The notes beneath the pieces are model-generated. The model was not told the origin of the DNA and made no database searches. It saw only the letters and a list, made by a program, of their open reading frames with translations. DNA of 64,000 bases from Actinopolyspora xinjiangensis (GTDB lineage Bacteria; Actinomycetota; Actinomycetes; Mycobacteriales; Pseudonocardiaceae): the NCBI RefSeq assembly GCF_900104475.1, contig NZ_FNJR01000001.1, positions 483,629-547,628 of the forward strand, in the 5' to 3' direction. How positions within the stretch are numbered: position 1 is the stretch's first letter; each line of letters starts with the position of its first letter. Of this stretch, positions 34,184 through 42,108 are shown piece by piece. The translations under genes and the position numbers were made by a program.

Positions 34184-34195
34184 CCAACTAGTTGG
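34184..34195. promoter_or_regulatory. Candidate TetR operator in MFS promoter
   Basis: CCAACTAGTTGG is a perfect 12-bp palindrome ending 17 bp before the MFS start codon. It shares CCAAC and GG ends with the palindrome beside tetR. Confidence 0.65.
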
Positions 34196-34212
34196 TTGCT
34201 TTTATTTGAGCC

Positions 34213-35469
34213 ATGACATCGATCCGGACTCCCGCTGCCGACCCGGCAACATCACGCCCACCGTCGCCACCCGAAACACCACCGACGGCCCCGTTCGGTC
34301 GGACCGTGCTCGCGCTCTGCGCGGTGGGACTGCTCGTCGTCGGCCAGCTCTACACCGTGCTCCCCCTGCTCGGGCTGTTCGCCGACTCCTGGTCGACCAC
34401 CACAGCCGCGGCCGGATTGACCGCCACCGTCTTCGGCTTCGGCTACGCCACCGGCTTCCTGTTCTCCGGGCCACTGTCCGACAGGTTCGGGCGCCGACGT
34501 CTCATCGTCACCGGCCTCACGCTGACCGCCGCTGCCACAGCGGCCACGGCCCTGGCCCCGAACCTGGTCACCGGATGCGCGGTCCGCGCCGTGCAGGGTC
34601 TGTGCGCGGCCACCTTCGCCCCCGCGGCGTTCGCCTACATCGCTGAGCGCATCGCCCCGACCCGCCGGGCCACCGCGATGACCTGGCTGACCAGCTCCTT
34701 TCTCGCGGCAGGCGTACTGGGGCAGGTTCTCGCCCAGTCCTTGGCCGCCGTCGTCGGCTGGCGCGGGGTCTTCACGACCGGCGCTATCGCGCTGGCGGCC
34801 GGAGCGGTCGCCCTGCGTTTCGTCCTCGGCCCCGACCGCACTTCCACCGGCGGCTCCACCTTGGACGCCTACCGTGCGATGGGACGGCTGTTGACCAATC
34901 CCGCGGTGACACTGCTACTGCTGGCTACCCTCACCCTGCTGGGCGGCTTCGTCGCCCTCTACACCGGACTTCAGGTCGCCGGACCGCCCGACATCAGCGG
35001 TAACGCGGGCACCCTGCTGGCCCTGCGCGCCAGTGCCCTGCCCGCGATGCTGCTGGTGCCGTTGTTCACCACTCGGCTGTCCAAACTTCCCGCCGCCCAA
35101 CGCGTGGGCTCCGCGCTGCTGTTCGCCGGGCTCATCAGCGGGCTGACGGCGCTGTTCGGCCGGGGCGGCGACATCGGCGTACTGGCGCTGGGAGCGCTGC
35201 TGTTCGTGTTCGTGTTCGGCATCGCCGTGGCCGCTCCCGCCCTGGTCGAGGCGATCGGCTCACTGGCCGGCCCAGCACGCGGAGCCGCGGTCGCGCTCTA
35301 CACCTTCGTGCTGTTCGTCGGAGCGAGCCTTGGTCCCCAACTGGCGGCCCTGTTGGACAACAGCTTCTCCACCGTGGCCACCGGCGTGGCTGTGCTGCTC
35401 ATCGGCGGAGCCGCCGCGGCCACGCTCGGCCACCGCCTCCGCCACCGCGTGCCCGCGGGAGAAAAGTGA
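34213..35469 (+). CDS. MFS transporter (drug/metabolite exporter, DHA1-like)
   Basis: 418 aa, twelve predicted helices beginning at residue about 30 (LALCAVGLLVVGQLYTVLPL). The MFS signature between helices 2 and 3 is GPLSDRFGRRRLIVTGLTLT. RAVQGLCAATFAPAAFAYIA resembles the helix 4 segment, and WLTSSFLAAGVLGQVLAQSL the helix 5 motif C of proton antiporters. It is therefore likely an exporter in the cell membrane. It is divergent from tetR with palindromic operators in between. The gap to the next gene is 125 bp. Confidence 0.9.
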   Translation: MTSIRTPAADPATSRPPSPPETPPTAPFGRTVLALCAVGLLVVGQLYTVLPLLGLFADSWSTTTAAAGLTATVFGFGYATGFLFSGPLSDRFGRRRLIVTGLTLTAAATAATALAPNLVTGCAVRAVQGLCAATFAPAAFAYIAERIAPTRRATAMTWLTSSFLAAGVLGQVLAQSLAAVVGWRGVFTTGAIALAAGAVALRFVLGPDRTSTGGSTLDAYRAMGRLLTNPAVTLLLLATLTLLGGFVALYTGLQVAGPPDISGNAGTLLALRASALPAMLLVPLFTTRLSKLPAAQRVGSALLFAGLISGLTALFGRGGDIGVLALGALLFVFVFGIAVAAPALVEAIGSLAGPARGAAVALYTFVLFVGASLGPQLAALLDNSFSTVATGVAVLLIGGAAAATLGHRLRHRVPAGEK

Positions 35470-35594
35470 CGCAGCGCTACGAACTCCCCACCGCGCCGAT
35501 CCTCCGCAAGACGGCCGACACGAAGAACAGCCTCAGCACCTCAATCACTGGTGCCGACACGCCCGAATCCGCCCACAACATCGAGGAAGGCGTC

Positions 35595-36182
35595 ATGAAC
35601 CGAGCAGAACACGTCCTCACCGCCGCGGGACTGTCCGTGCCCGAGGGCTGGCATCCCGTACAGACCCGGCGCGAATCCCACGATGACCGGAAGGTAACCG
35701 TCGTGCGCTACCAGCCACACCCCGAGCGCGCTCTCGGGGGTGAACACGTCAGCGTCGTCATCGACGACGAGGATTCCTTGCTCGGCTACACCCGGATGAC
35801 CACCACGGCCGCGCACAGACCGCTGCCGGACGATGCCGACGCCGAGCGCGCCGCCTTCGAGTGGCTCAACGGCTTCGCCCACGAGCACGCCGAGAAGCTC
35901 ACCGTGCAGTGGATCGACCGCCACGACGAGACCATCCACGACAGTGCGGGCACGCAATACCTCATCTCGGGAGCCAAGGTCAAAACCCGCCACTCCGACG
36001 GTCTCTACACCTGGATCATCGTCGATGACCGAGGCGAGGTCATCACCTACGAACGCGACATTCGCTGGGACCGCGGCGCAGGCCGCCGAGGCACCGAAAT
36101 GTGGATGCACGATCGGTGGGTGGCGGCTCGGGAAGGAACCGGCCCCCAGCCGAACGCCCCATACGCGATCACCACGAGCTGA
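35595..36182 (+). CDS. Protein of unknown function (possible YcdB/PepSY-like fold)
   Basis: 195 aa from ATG 35595 (GAGGAAGG upstream), chosen over the longer frame that would overlap the MFS gene. Soluble, rich in strands: VTVVRYQPHPERALGGEHVS, DSLLGYTRMTTTAAHRPLPD, KLTVQWIDRHDETIHDSAGT, GLYTWIIVDDRGEVITYERD. The GYTRM...PLPDD pattern is loosely reminiscent of YcdB/PepSY repeats, which is weak support. No signal peptide is seen. It is 29 bp upstream of the HAD gene, in the same operon. Confidence 0.65.
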   Translation: MNRAEHVLTAAGLSVPEGWHPVQTRRESHDDRKVTVVRYQPHPERALGGEHVSVVIDDEDSLLGYTRMTTTAAHRPLPDDADAERAAFEWLNGFAHEHAEKLTVQWIDRHDETIHDSAGTQYLISGAKVKTRHSDGLYTWIIVDDRGEVITYERDIRWDRGAGRRGTEMWMHDRWVAAREGTGPQPNAPYAITTS

Positions 36183-36211
36183 CCCGAACCAACCGACAGA
36201 AGGGACCCACC

Positions 36212-36988
36212 GTGCGTGCGCTGGCGTTCTTCGACGTCGACGAGACCCTGCTCAACACCAAGAGCATGTTCGACTTCCTACGCTTCCAGCTCTCCGAGAG
36301 CGACTACGCACACGAGATAGGCAAGCTACGCGCCATGGCGGCGCGCGGCGCCGACCGCGGCGACATCAACCGCGCCTATTACCGGCTCTTCGCCGGTGCT
36401 TCCTGGACAGACCTCCTGGCCAGGGGAAGACTCTGGTACGCCGAGATCCGCTCTGGCCGTCGCATCGGCCCTCCCTTCATCGCCGCAGGGGTAGCCACTC
36501 TGCACAACCACCGTGCGGCAGGGCACTACACGGCCCTCATCTCCGGCTCATTCCAACCATGTCTCCAACCGCTGGCCGAGCACCTCGGCGCCGACATCAT
36601 CCTGGGCACCGAGCCGGAGATCGACAGCGCCGGGCGGCTCACAGGCGAGGTGTACCAACCCGTGATCGGCCCGGGCAAACGGTTGGCCGCACATGCCGCG
36701 GCCAACCAGCACGGCCTCGCACTGCGCGACTGCTACGCCTACGGAGACCACGCCAGCGATCTCGATCTACTCCAGGCGGTGGGCATGCCCACCGCGATCG
36801 GCCAGGATCCACTCCTGCTCACCCACGCCCACGCGGCCGACTGGCCCGTACTTTCGGCCACCGAGCTCGTGGCCGATCCCGAGACCGCACTGACCGCGGG
36901 CAACACGTCCTGCACATGCGGTTGCGCCGTGGCCGCATGGTCCATACCCACCGAAGCCACGACCGAATGGACCTGCGCGAGTCGATGA
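36212..36988 (+). CDS. HAD-superfamily phosphatase (subfamily IB) with Cys-rich C-terminal tail
   Basis: 258 aa from GTG 36212 (AAGGGA 7 nt upstream). Motif I is FFDVDETLLNTKSMFDF, motif II Ser is in YTALISGSFQPCL, Lys is in GPGKRLAAHAAAN, and motifs III/IV are CYAYGDHASDLDLLQAVG. This is the SerB/PSPase-like family that removes phosphate from small metabolites. The last 40 residues are unusual: NTSCTCGCAVAAWSIPTEAT then TEWTCASR, with four cysteines and many Thr/Ser. In an AfsA-type locus a phosphatase could dephosphorylate a butenolide phosphate; this is inference. Confidence 0.85.
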   Translation: MRALAFFDVDETLLNTKSMFDFLRFQLSESDYAHEIGKLRAMAARGADRGDINRAYYRLFAGASWTDLLARGRLWYAEIRSGRRIGPPFIAAGVATLHNHRAAGHYTALISGSFQPCLQPLAEHLGADIILGTEPEIDSAGRLTGEVYQPVIGPGKRLAAHAAANQHGLALRDCYAYGDHASDLDLLQAVGMPTAIGQDPLLLTHAHAADWPVLSATELVADPETALTAGNTSCTCGCAVAAWSIPTEATTEWTCASR

Positions 36989-37032
36989 ACTGACCACACG
37001 TCCCTCGACTCGGGATGTCATCAAGAAGTCGT

Positions 37033-37082
37033 CACCAGCGGCCTCACAGGCTCCCTCAGCAGAGGCTGTGAGGCCGCCGGTG
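37033..37082 (+). terminator. Hairpin after HAD gene
   Basis: A perfect 12-bp stem (37038-37049 with 37066-37077), extended by four more pairs after one mismatch (37033-37036 with 37079-37082), 44 bp after the HAD stop. GC-rich, no T-run. Confidence 0.7.
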
Positions 37083-37087
37083 AGAGA

Positions 37088-37290
37088 CGACCGTTTTCCG
37101 ACAGCGGCCGTTTTCGCCAGTCCAGCCGCTCGGCGGCACCGGGGTGATCCGACTGTGCCACTGGGAACAGCGACGGTGTCCAACCCGTCCAGGAATACGC
37201 CACCGCGTTGGTACGGGTGTATCAGGGGCCACCACACCGGCTCGGCCGTCCGCGACAGCACGAACCCCGACTCCGAGGGAGTTCAGTCAC
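37088..37290 (+). pseudogene. Decayed DUF397-family gene
   Basis: Two characteristic pieces lie in order but in different frames. About 37092-37124 encodes FRQSSRSAAPG (compare WRKSSRSA), followed by a stop. About 37240-37282 encodes GSAVRDSTNPDSEG (compare AVRDSKNP). The spacing is larger than in an intact gene. It is a relic of a second DUF397 locus; no accompanying XRE gene is recognisable. Confidence 0.55.
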
Positions 37291-38125
37291 CCGCCCCGGA
37301 CTCCCCGTCCGGCAGCGTCCCGAGCGTGAGCAGGCCGCAACCGTAAGCCTTGGCAGGTCCGATTCCGCGCAGCAGTGCCCGCCGCAGCAGCTCCACCGAG
37401 GTGACCCGTAGCCGCCCCTCGAAGGTCGCGGTGTGCAGCACCACGGGTCTCGAACCGCGCCGCTTCGGGAAGGAGTGCCTGTCACGCGCGGCGATGCGAA
37501 CGTTTCGGGCTGGTTCGATCTCCCCGGCTTCACCGGAACAGGCCGCCCCGTCCGCCTCGAAGCTAACGCCCTCCCGTGTGGAAACCGGCTCCGCAACCGT
37601 GGGGTGCTCACTCGTGCCCGTCGTGGGCGGAGCTCCCGGCACGACGAACCCCCACTTCTCGGTGCGCGCCAGGAACCAACCGAGCTGCGCACCGGCGGTG
37701 CGGTGGCCCACCCGCTGCGAACGTCGCCGCTGCCCTTCCCGGGCACGCTGCCGCTGTCGCTCGGTGGGGTGCTCCGGCTCGTTGGTATTCTGCACCGGGT
37801 TGGCGGTCACCCGGAAGGTGAACTCCTGCCCCACCGCCAGCCGACCCAGCAGCGGCTCGTACTCGCGCAGCTCGTAGTGCTCGCCGTCGGCGTGCGGCCA
37901 ACCGGCCTGCTCCACGATGTGTGTCCAGTCCGGTTTGGACTCGGAGAGCACCAGCAGCTTCGGCCGGTGCGGGTTGTCGCTGTCCAGCCGCCACAGCGGG
38001 CGCTGCTGCTCGGGGTCGTCGGCCAGCCCGCCCATGACAGCACCGTGCAGCCTGCGCGGACTGCCCAGCAACCGGCGACCGGCCGTCCTCAGCGGGTTGA
38101 TTCGGATACGGGACAGATAGGTCAT
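37283..38125 (-). CDS. cas6e: Cas6e/Cse3-type CRISPR RNA endonuclease, orphan
   Basis: 280 aa from ATG 38125. The N-terminus MTYLSRIRINPLRTAGRRLL runs into GSPRRLHGAVMGGL, where His27 aligns with the catalytic His26 of Thermus Cse3. PLWRLDSDNPHRPKLLVLSE and DWTHIVEQAGWP are family blocks, and so is EFTFRVTANPVQNT. The C-terminal RRALLRGIGPAKAYGCGLLT is the glycine-rich loop. Cas6e cuts pre-crRNA repeats in type I-E systems. No other cas gene and no repeat array is visible on either side, so it is a stand-alone copy, a remnant, or acts on an array elsewhere. No strong ribosome site is seen. Confidence 0.85.
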   Translation of the reverse strand: MTYLSRIRINPLRTAGRRLLGSPRRLHGAVMGGLADDPEQQRPLWRLDSDNPHRPKLLVLSESKPDWTHIVEQAGWPHADGEHYELREYEPLLGRLAVGQEFTFRVTANPVQNTNEPEHPTERQRQRAREGQRRRSQRVGHRTAGAQLGWFLARTEKWGFVVPGAPPTTGTSEHPTVAEPVSTREGVSFEADGAACSGEAGEIEPARNVRIAARDRHSFPKRRGSRPVVLHTATFEGRLRVTSVELLRRALLRGIGPAKAYGCGLLTLGTLPDGESGAGD

Positions 38126-38623
38126 CGGTTCACCACCCCAGCGGCGCGACCGGGCGGACCGGCTCGCGCGCACCACGTGCTCCTGCCATCACGGACGGCA
38201 ACACGGTATAGGCGGCCCGACGCGGTGGGAGCGTCGGCCGGGGCGGGAAACCGCCACGTTCTCGGATCGAGCGCTGGAGCCCTCGGGACGCGCCGGCTGG
38301 GCGGGGCATCCGGACCGACGGGGGCCGATTCCTCGCCGAGTCACCGCGCCGCCGGTGAGGCGCCGGTCGGCGGATTCCGCCACGGAGGTGCTCGCCCCGT
38401 ACCCCCAGAACGGGGCGAGCACACTGCCGCGAACCAAACTCCGAGAATAATTCGCATTCCCGCGAGGGAAGTCGATTCCGGAAGCTGTGCTCCCGCATCG
38501 GCGTTTGCTACTGTTGACACTAGCATCACCACTGTAAACCATCACGGTGAAACGCTGTCAACAGGTGTTTACAGTGCTCAGCCTGGGGAAACTCATCGAC
38601 TACCGGCAGACGAGAAGAACGCT
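38126..38623. promoter_or_regulatory. Divergent region with two interleaved inverted repeats upstream of EspR-like gene
   Basis: CTGTTGACA (38511-38519) pairs with TGTCAACAG (38556-38564). CACTGTAAAC (38530-38539) pairs with GTTTACAGTG (38567-38576). Both are perfect and interleave, and the second set ends 47 bp before the start codon. TTGACA at 38514-38519 could serve as a -35. This looks like an operator array for the regulator encoded downstream. No gene is supported in the remaining 380 bp. Confidence 0.65.
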
Positions 38624-39085
38624 ATGAGTGCCAACGAAGCCGGACGCGAAAACACTTTCGCGGCCAAGCTCGCCCATCTCATCGCCACGGTGCACCCACC
38701 GGACCGGGGGACCTACAGCTACCGCGAGATCGAGGCGGGAATCCGGCACCTACCAGGGGCGATGTCGGCGCAGTACATCAGCCAGCTCAAGACCGGCGCG
38801 CGCACCAACCCCAAGATCCACTACGTGGAAGCCCTGGCCGAGTTCTTCGGTGTTCCTGCGGGCTACTTCTTCGACGACGAGGTCACCGACCGCATCGACG
38901 CGCAGATCGCCGACCTGAAGACCTGGCGGGACACCGAGGCCCGCGACATCGCCCAACGCTTCGCCGGGCTGGACCGGCGGGACCGCAACACGGTCTCGAA
39001 CCTCATCGACAGCCTCGACTCGTACAACTCCCGACCGCGCCATCAGCGCGCCCGCCGCAAGACCGGCCGCGACACCACGGCCTAG
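38624..39085 (+). CDS. EspR-like helix-turn-helix regulator / nucleoid-associated protein
   Basis: 153 aa from ATG 38624. FAAKLAHLIATVHPPDRGTY, MSAQYISQLKTGARTNPKIH and EALAEFFGVPAGYFFDDEVT follow the M. tuberculosis EspR pattern closely (FAARL..., MSAPYLSQLRSGNRTNP, FFRIKAAYFTDDEY). The C-terminal part DTEARDIAQRFAGLDRRDRN corresponds to the EspR dimerisation region. EspR is a nucleoid-associated regulator of ESX-1 genes and binds paired distant sites; the interleaved inverted repeats upstream suit cooperative dimers. The link to ESX-like genes in this window is inference. Confidence 0.82.
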   Translation: MSANEAGRENTFAAKLAHLIATVHPPDRGTYSYREIEAGIRHLPGAMSAQYISQLKTGARTNPKIHYVEALAEFFGVPAGYFFDDEVTDRIDAQIADLKTWRDTEARDIAQRFAGLDRRDRNTVSNLIDSLDSYNSRPRHQRARRKTGRDTTA

Positions 39086-39095
39086 GACGTAGGAT

Positions 39096-39731
39096 GTGCC
39101 GGTGCCGACCCGCGACAGCCGTTCCCCGGGCGAGCGCGGACACCTGCTCGCCCGCCTCGTCACCGAGCTTCTCGCTCCCTGGGTGATCGTGCTGGTGCTG
39201 CCGCTGGTGGTGGCCGGTCGGGCCACGGCGGGGTTCGGCTCCACCCTGCTGTGGGGAATGGTCGTGGCGCTGACCAGCAGCGTGCTGCCGATGGGCGTCG
39301 TGGTCTGGGGCAGCCGCACCGGAAGGTGGGACGGGCACCACGTCCGGGACCGCCGGGGAAGGCTGGTGCCGTTCACCGCGCTGATCGTGCTGAGCCTGCT
39401 CGGACTCGCGCTGCTGATCGCGGGCGATGCGCCCGAGAAACTGATCGCGCTGGACATCAGCATGATCATCAGCCTGTTCGTCACCGGCACGGTCACGGTC
39501 TTCTGGAAGATCTCCATGCACACCGCCGTGGCAGCCGGAGCCGTGACCGTGCTGGCGCTGCTCTACGGGCCCGCCCTGCTGTGGGGCGCGCTGGTGACAC
39601 TGGCCGTCGCCTGGTCCCGCGTGGCCGTACGGGACCACACCCCCGCCCAGGCCACCATCGGCGCACTGACCGGGGCGGTGGTCGGCGGCGGCTCGTTCGC
39701 GCTGCTGCTCGGCGGCAACACCGCGCTGTGA
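39096..39731 (+). CDS. PAP2-like integral membrane phosphatase family protein
   Basis: 211 aa from GTG 39096 (TAGGA upstream; GTG 39102 also possible). Five or six helices: LLAPWVIVLVLPLVVAGRAT, LLWGMVVALTSSVLPMGVVV, FTALIVLSLLGLALLIAGDA. KISMHTAVAAGAVTVLALLY (S-x-x-H-like) and AWSRVAVRDHTPAQATIGAL (S-R-x5-H) correspond to the C-terminal phosphatase motifs of PAP2; the first motif (K-x6-RP) is not evident, so activity is uncertain. It follows the EspR-like gene by 10 bp and is likely co-transcribed with it. Confidence 0.7.
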   Translation: MPVPTRDSRSPGERGHLLARLVTELLAPWVIVLVLPLVVAGRATAGFGSTLLWGMVVALTSSVLPMGVVVWGSRTGRWDGHHVRDRRGRLVPFTALIVLSLLGLALLIAGDAPEKLIALDISMIISLFVTGTVTVFWKISMHTAVAAGAVTVLALLYGPALLWGALVTLAVAWSRVAVRDHTPAQATIGALTGAVVGGGSFALLLGGNTAL

Positions 39732-40402
39732 TCGCGGGGTAGCGGTTCGGGAACCCACGACTCGTTCCATCCAGCCGCTCTCCTCGGGGTGGCGCATGTC
39801 GTACTCGAACTTCTGCCAGGCGTTCCACCCCCACCACGTCAGCAGGGCGAGCGGAACCAGGACGACCCGCGCCACGACGAGCCACTTCGTGCGAACGCTC
39901 GAACCGCGAACCCTTCAGTTCGGTTCGGTCATTCTCCCGGTCCGCCCGTACACCTCGAAATCACGCACCGTCCCGGTGGAGTGGAGGTGCGCTGTATCGG
40001 CCTGCTCGAACTAGACCGACCTCTTCTTCAGGTTTCCGCGTCCCTCGCCGGGGATTCCCCGGCCGTAGTTCTCGCGCACCTGGACGTGACAGTTCGTCGG
40101 CCTCCCACCGCTTCCGATCCCGTTCCCGCTCGGTCTCTTCGGTCAGAGGCCGAGAGCGCGCCGCCACCCGGGCGATCTCGTCACAACCGACGATCGAGAG
40201 CCCCGTTCGAAACGACCTACCGCTGCGGTGCCTCCCGCCTCCCGCTGTCTCCTCCGGCGGTGTCCGGGCACGAAACACCCCCTGCGGGACCGCGACCGCA
40301 ACAGGCCGGGGCGAGCATGGCAGTCTCGACTACCCGGAAAAGCTCGGCGAGTGGCACACGAGCACCACGCGGAGCACGCGGCCTTACAGGAGGAGTGAAC
40401 GG
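39732..40402. other. 671-bp intergenic stretch with a possible relic ORF
   Basis: On the minus strand from GTG 39875 a frame reads ARVVLVPLALLTWWGWNAWQ, then KFEYDMRHPEESGW, which looks like a genuine single-helix small protein. The frame then runs on antisense to the PAP2 gene without a nearby stop, so it is probably a truncated relic. Nothing else is supported; the region from about 39900 to 40380 should hold the promoter of the next gene. Confidence 0.4.
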
Positions 40403-40972
40403 ATGGGCGCGGTCCAACGCACCGGGCATCCCGGACAGCGGAACTACCGATTAGCGGTCTACCCGAACCGAACGAGGATGGCACTGGTCGTCCTGGGGGC
40501 GCTGGCCTTCGTGCTGTTCGGGCTGTTCATCTGCTACCAGGCGATAACCGCCATGGGCTCGGCACCGTTGGCCGGTTTCTTCCTCGCGCTGAGCGCACTC
40601 GCGATCGTGTTCTTCGGCGGCTGCCTGATCTACGGCGTCGTACGGCTCGCGCGGCCGAAGCCGGTGGTGGTGCTGGACAACGAAGGACTGCACGACCACG
40701 CCTCGTTCACCGGTGTCGGGTTCGTCGGCTGGGGAGAGATCTCCGGGGCGATGGCGGACAACGACGGCGTGCAGCGCCTGCTCAGCGTGACGCTGTTCGA
40801 CCCGCGTGAGGTGCTCGACCGCACCACGGGCTGGCGTGGCTTCCTGGTACGCGTCAACGCCAGGATGATGGGAACCCCGGTCAACATCTCGCAGAACATG
40901 GTCGCGATGCCGATCTCGCAACTGGCGGCCGAGATCCGGTTGGCGGCCGAGAAGGCCACCGTCGACCGCTGA
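40403..40972 (+). CDS. STM3941-family membrane protein
   Basis: 189 aa, AGGAGG 8 nt before ATG 40403. Two N-terminal helices (MALVVLGALAFVLFGLFICY and LAGFFLALSALAIVFFGGCL) are followed by a soluble strand-rich domain with PVVVLDNEGLHDHASFTGVG and FVGWGEISGAM. This layout (YPNRTRMALVVLG..., LDNEGL..., GWGEI) is that of STM3941-type proteins, which have no established function. Confidence 0.75.
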   Translation: MGAVQRTGHPGQRNYRLAVYPNRTRMALVVLGALAFVLFGLFICYQAITAMGSAPLAGFFLALSALAIVFFGGCLIYGVVRLARPKPVVVLDNEGLHDHASFTGVGFVGWGEISGAMADNDGVQRLLSVTLFDPREVLDRTTGWRGFLVRVNARMMGTPVNISQNMVAMPISQLAAEIRLAAEKATVDR

Positions 40973-41120
40973 GAACTCCGCCCTCCGCGCGCACCAGCCT
41001 TCGGAAGCGCTGCTCCGATCGAATGATCGAGTTCGCCCGGAAGAAAGTTGTGTTTACACAACGGTCGTTCGCGTCGCATATTCACTGTGGACCGATCACG
41101 AACACGGATACGGAGCCGAA

Positions 41121-42071
41121 TTGGCGCTCGACGAGGCGACCAGCGCGATGCTGGCCGAAATGGCGACACAGGACGCGAAACCGCTGCCGGAGATGACCCC
41201 GTCCGAAGCACGCGAGTTCGTGGCCCTCCAGCAGCCCGCAGCGGGGGCACCCGTTCCCGAGATGCACCGGGTGGATCCGGTCGAGGTGCCGGTCGACGGT
41301 GGTGACTCGATCCGGGTGCGGCTGCTCACGCCGAACGACTCACCGCGCGGGACACTGGTCTACTACCACGGCGGCGGCTGGGTGCTGGGAGACATCGACG
41401 GCTTCGATCAGCTGGGACGTACCCTCGCCGTCCGCACCGGCTGCGCGGTCGCGCTGGTGGACTACCGGCTCGCACCGGAACACCGCTACCCCACCGCCGT
41501 CGAGGACGCGATGGCGGCGCTGCGGTGGGCCGACAAACAGCGCGCGGAGCTCGGCGACGCGGACATGCCACTGCTCGTGGCGGGCGACAGCGCGGGCGGT
41601 AATCTCGCCGCCGTGGTGGCGCGACGCGCCGCGCGCGAGAACGGCCCCGAACTCGCGCTACAGGTACTGGTCTACCCGGTGACCGACCACGACTTCGACA
41701 CCGCCTCGTACCTGGCGGCGGAGAACCAGCTGATCCTGACCCGCGAGGCGATGCGGTGGTTCTGGGACCACTACCTGCCTGACCGGGAACGACGCGACGA
41801 ACCCGACGCCTCGCCGCTGCGCGCGGCCGAGCTGTCCGGGCTGCCGCCCGCCGTGGTGCTCACGGCCGAGCACGACGTGCTGCGCGACGAGGGCGACGCC
41901 TACGCCGAACGGCTGCGGCAGGCCGGTGTCCCGGTGCACCACCACTGCTTCGCGGGGCAGACGCACGGCTTTCTCCCCCAGATCGACGTGCTTCCCGGCA
42001 GCGCGGCGGGACTCGACTACATAGCCGGAGCGGTCGAGCAACACCTCACGTCGCGGCGGGAACACACCTGA
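41121..42071 (+). CDS. Alpha/beta hydrolase of the hormone-sensitive-lipase (HSL) family
   Basis: 316 aa from TTG 41121 (GGAG 6 nt upstream). Oxyanion motif HGGGWVLGD (about residue 83), nucleophile elbow VAGDSAGGNLAAVVA (Ser about 156), Asp in LTAEHDVLRDEG and His in GQTHGFL. These are intracellular esterases or lipases for small acyl esters. It lies 37 bp upstream of a Baeyer-Villiger monooxygenase, so it may hydrolyse the ester or lactone that enzyme makes, a common catabolic pairing. Confidence 0.9.
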   Translation: MALDEATSAMLAEMATQDAKPLPEMTPSEAREFVALQQPAAGAPVPEMHRVDPVEVPVDGGDSIRVRLLTPNDSPRGTLVYYHGGGWVLGDIDGFDQLGRTLAVRTGCAVALVDYRLAPEHRYPTAVEDAMAALRWADKQRAELGDADMPLLVAGDSAGGNLAAVVARRAARENGPELALQVLVYPVTDHDFDTASYLAAENQLILTREAMRWFWDHYLPDRERRDEPDASPLRAAELSGLPPAVVLTAEHDVLRDEGDAYAERLRQAGVPVHHHCFAGQTHGFLPQIDVLPGSAAGLDYIAGAVEQHLTSRREHT

Positions 42072-42108
42072 TTAGGACGACCGCGACAGCGGAACCGGGA
42101 GGTCGAAC

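Noticed and set aside
38130-38500. cas5e remnant upstream of cas6e
   Set aside because: The minus-strand frame ending at 38130 has no Cas5-like residues and is low in coding quality.
36990-38630. CRISPR array near cas6e
   Set aside because: No direct repeats with regular spacing are seen on either side; the inverted repeats at 37033-37082 and 38511-38576 are hairpin or operator structures.
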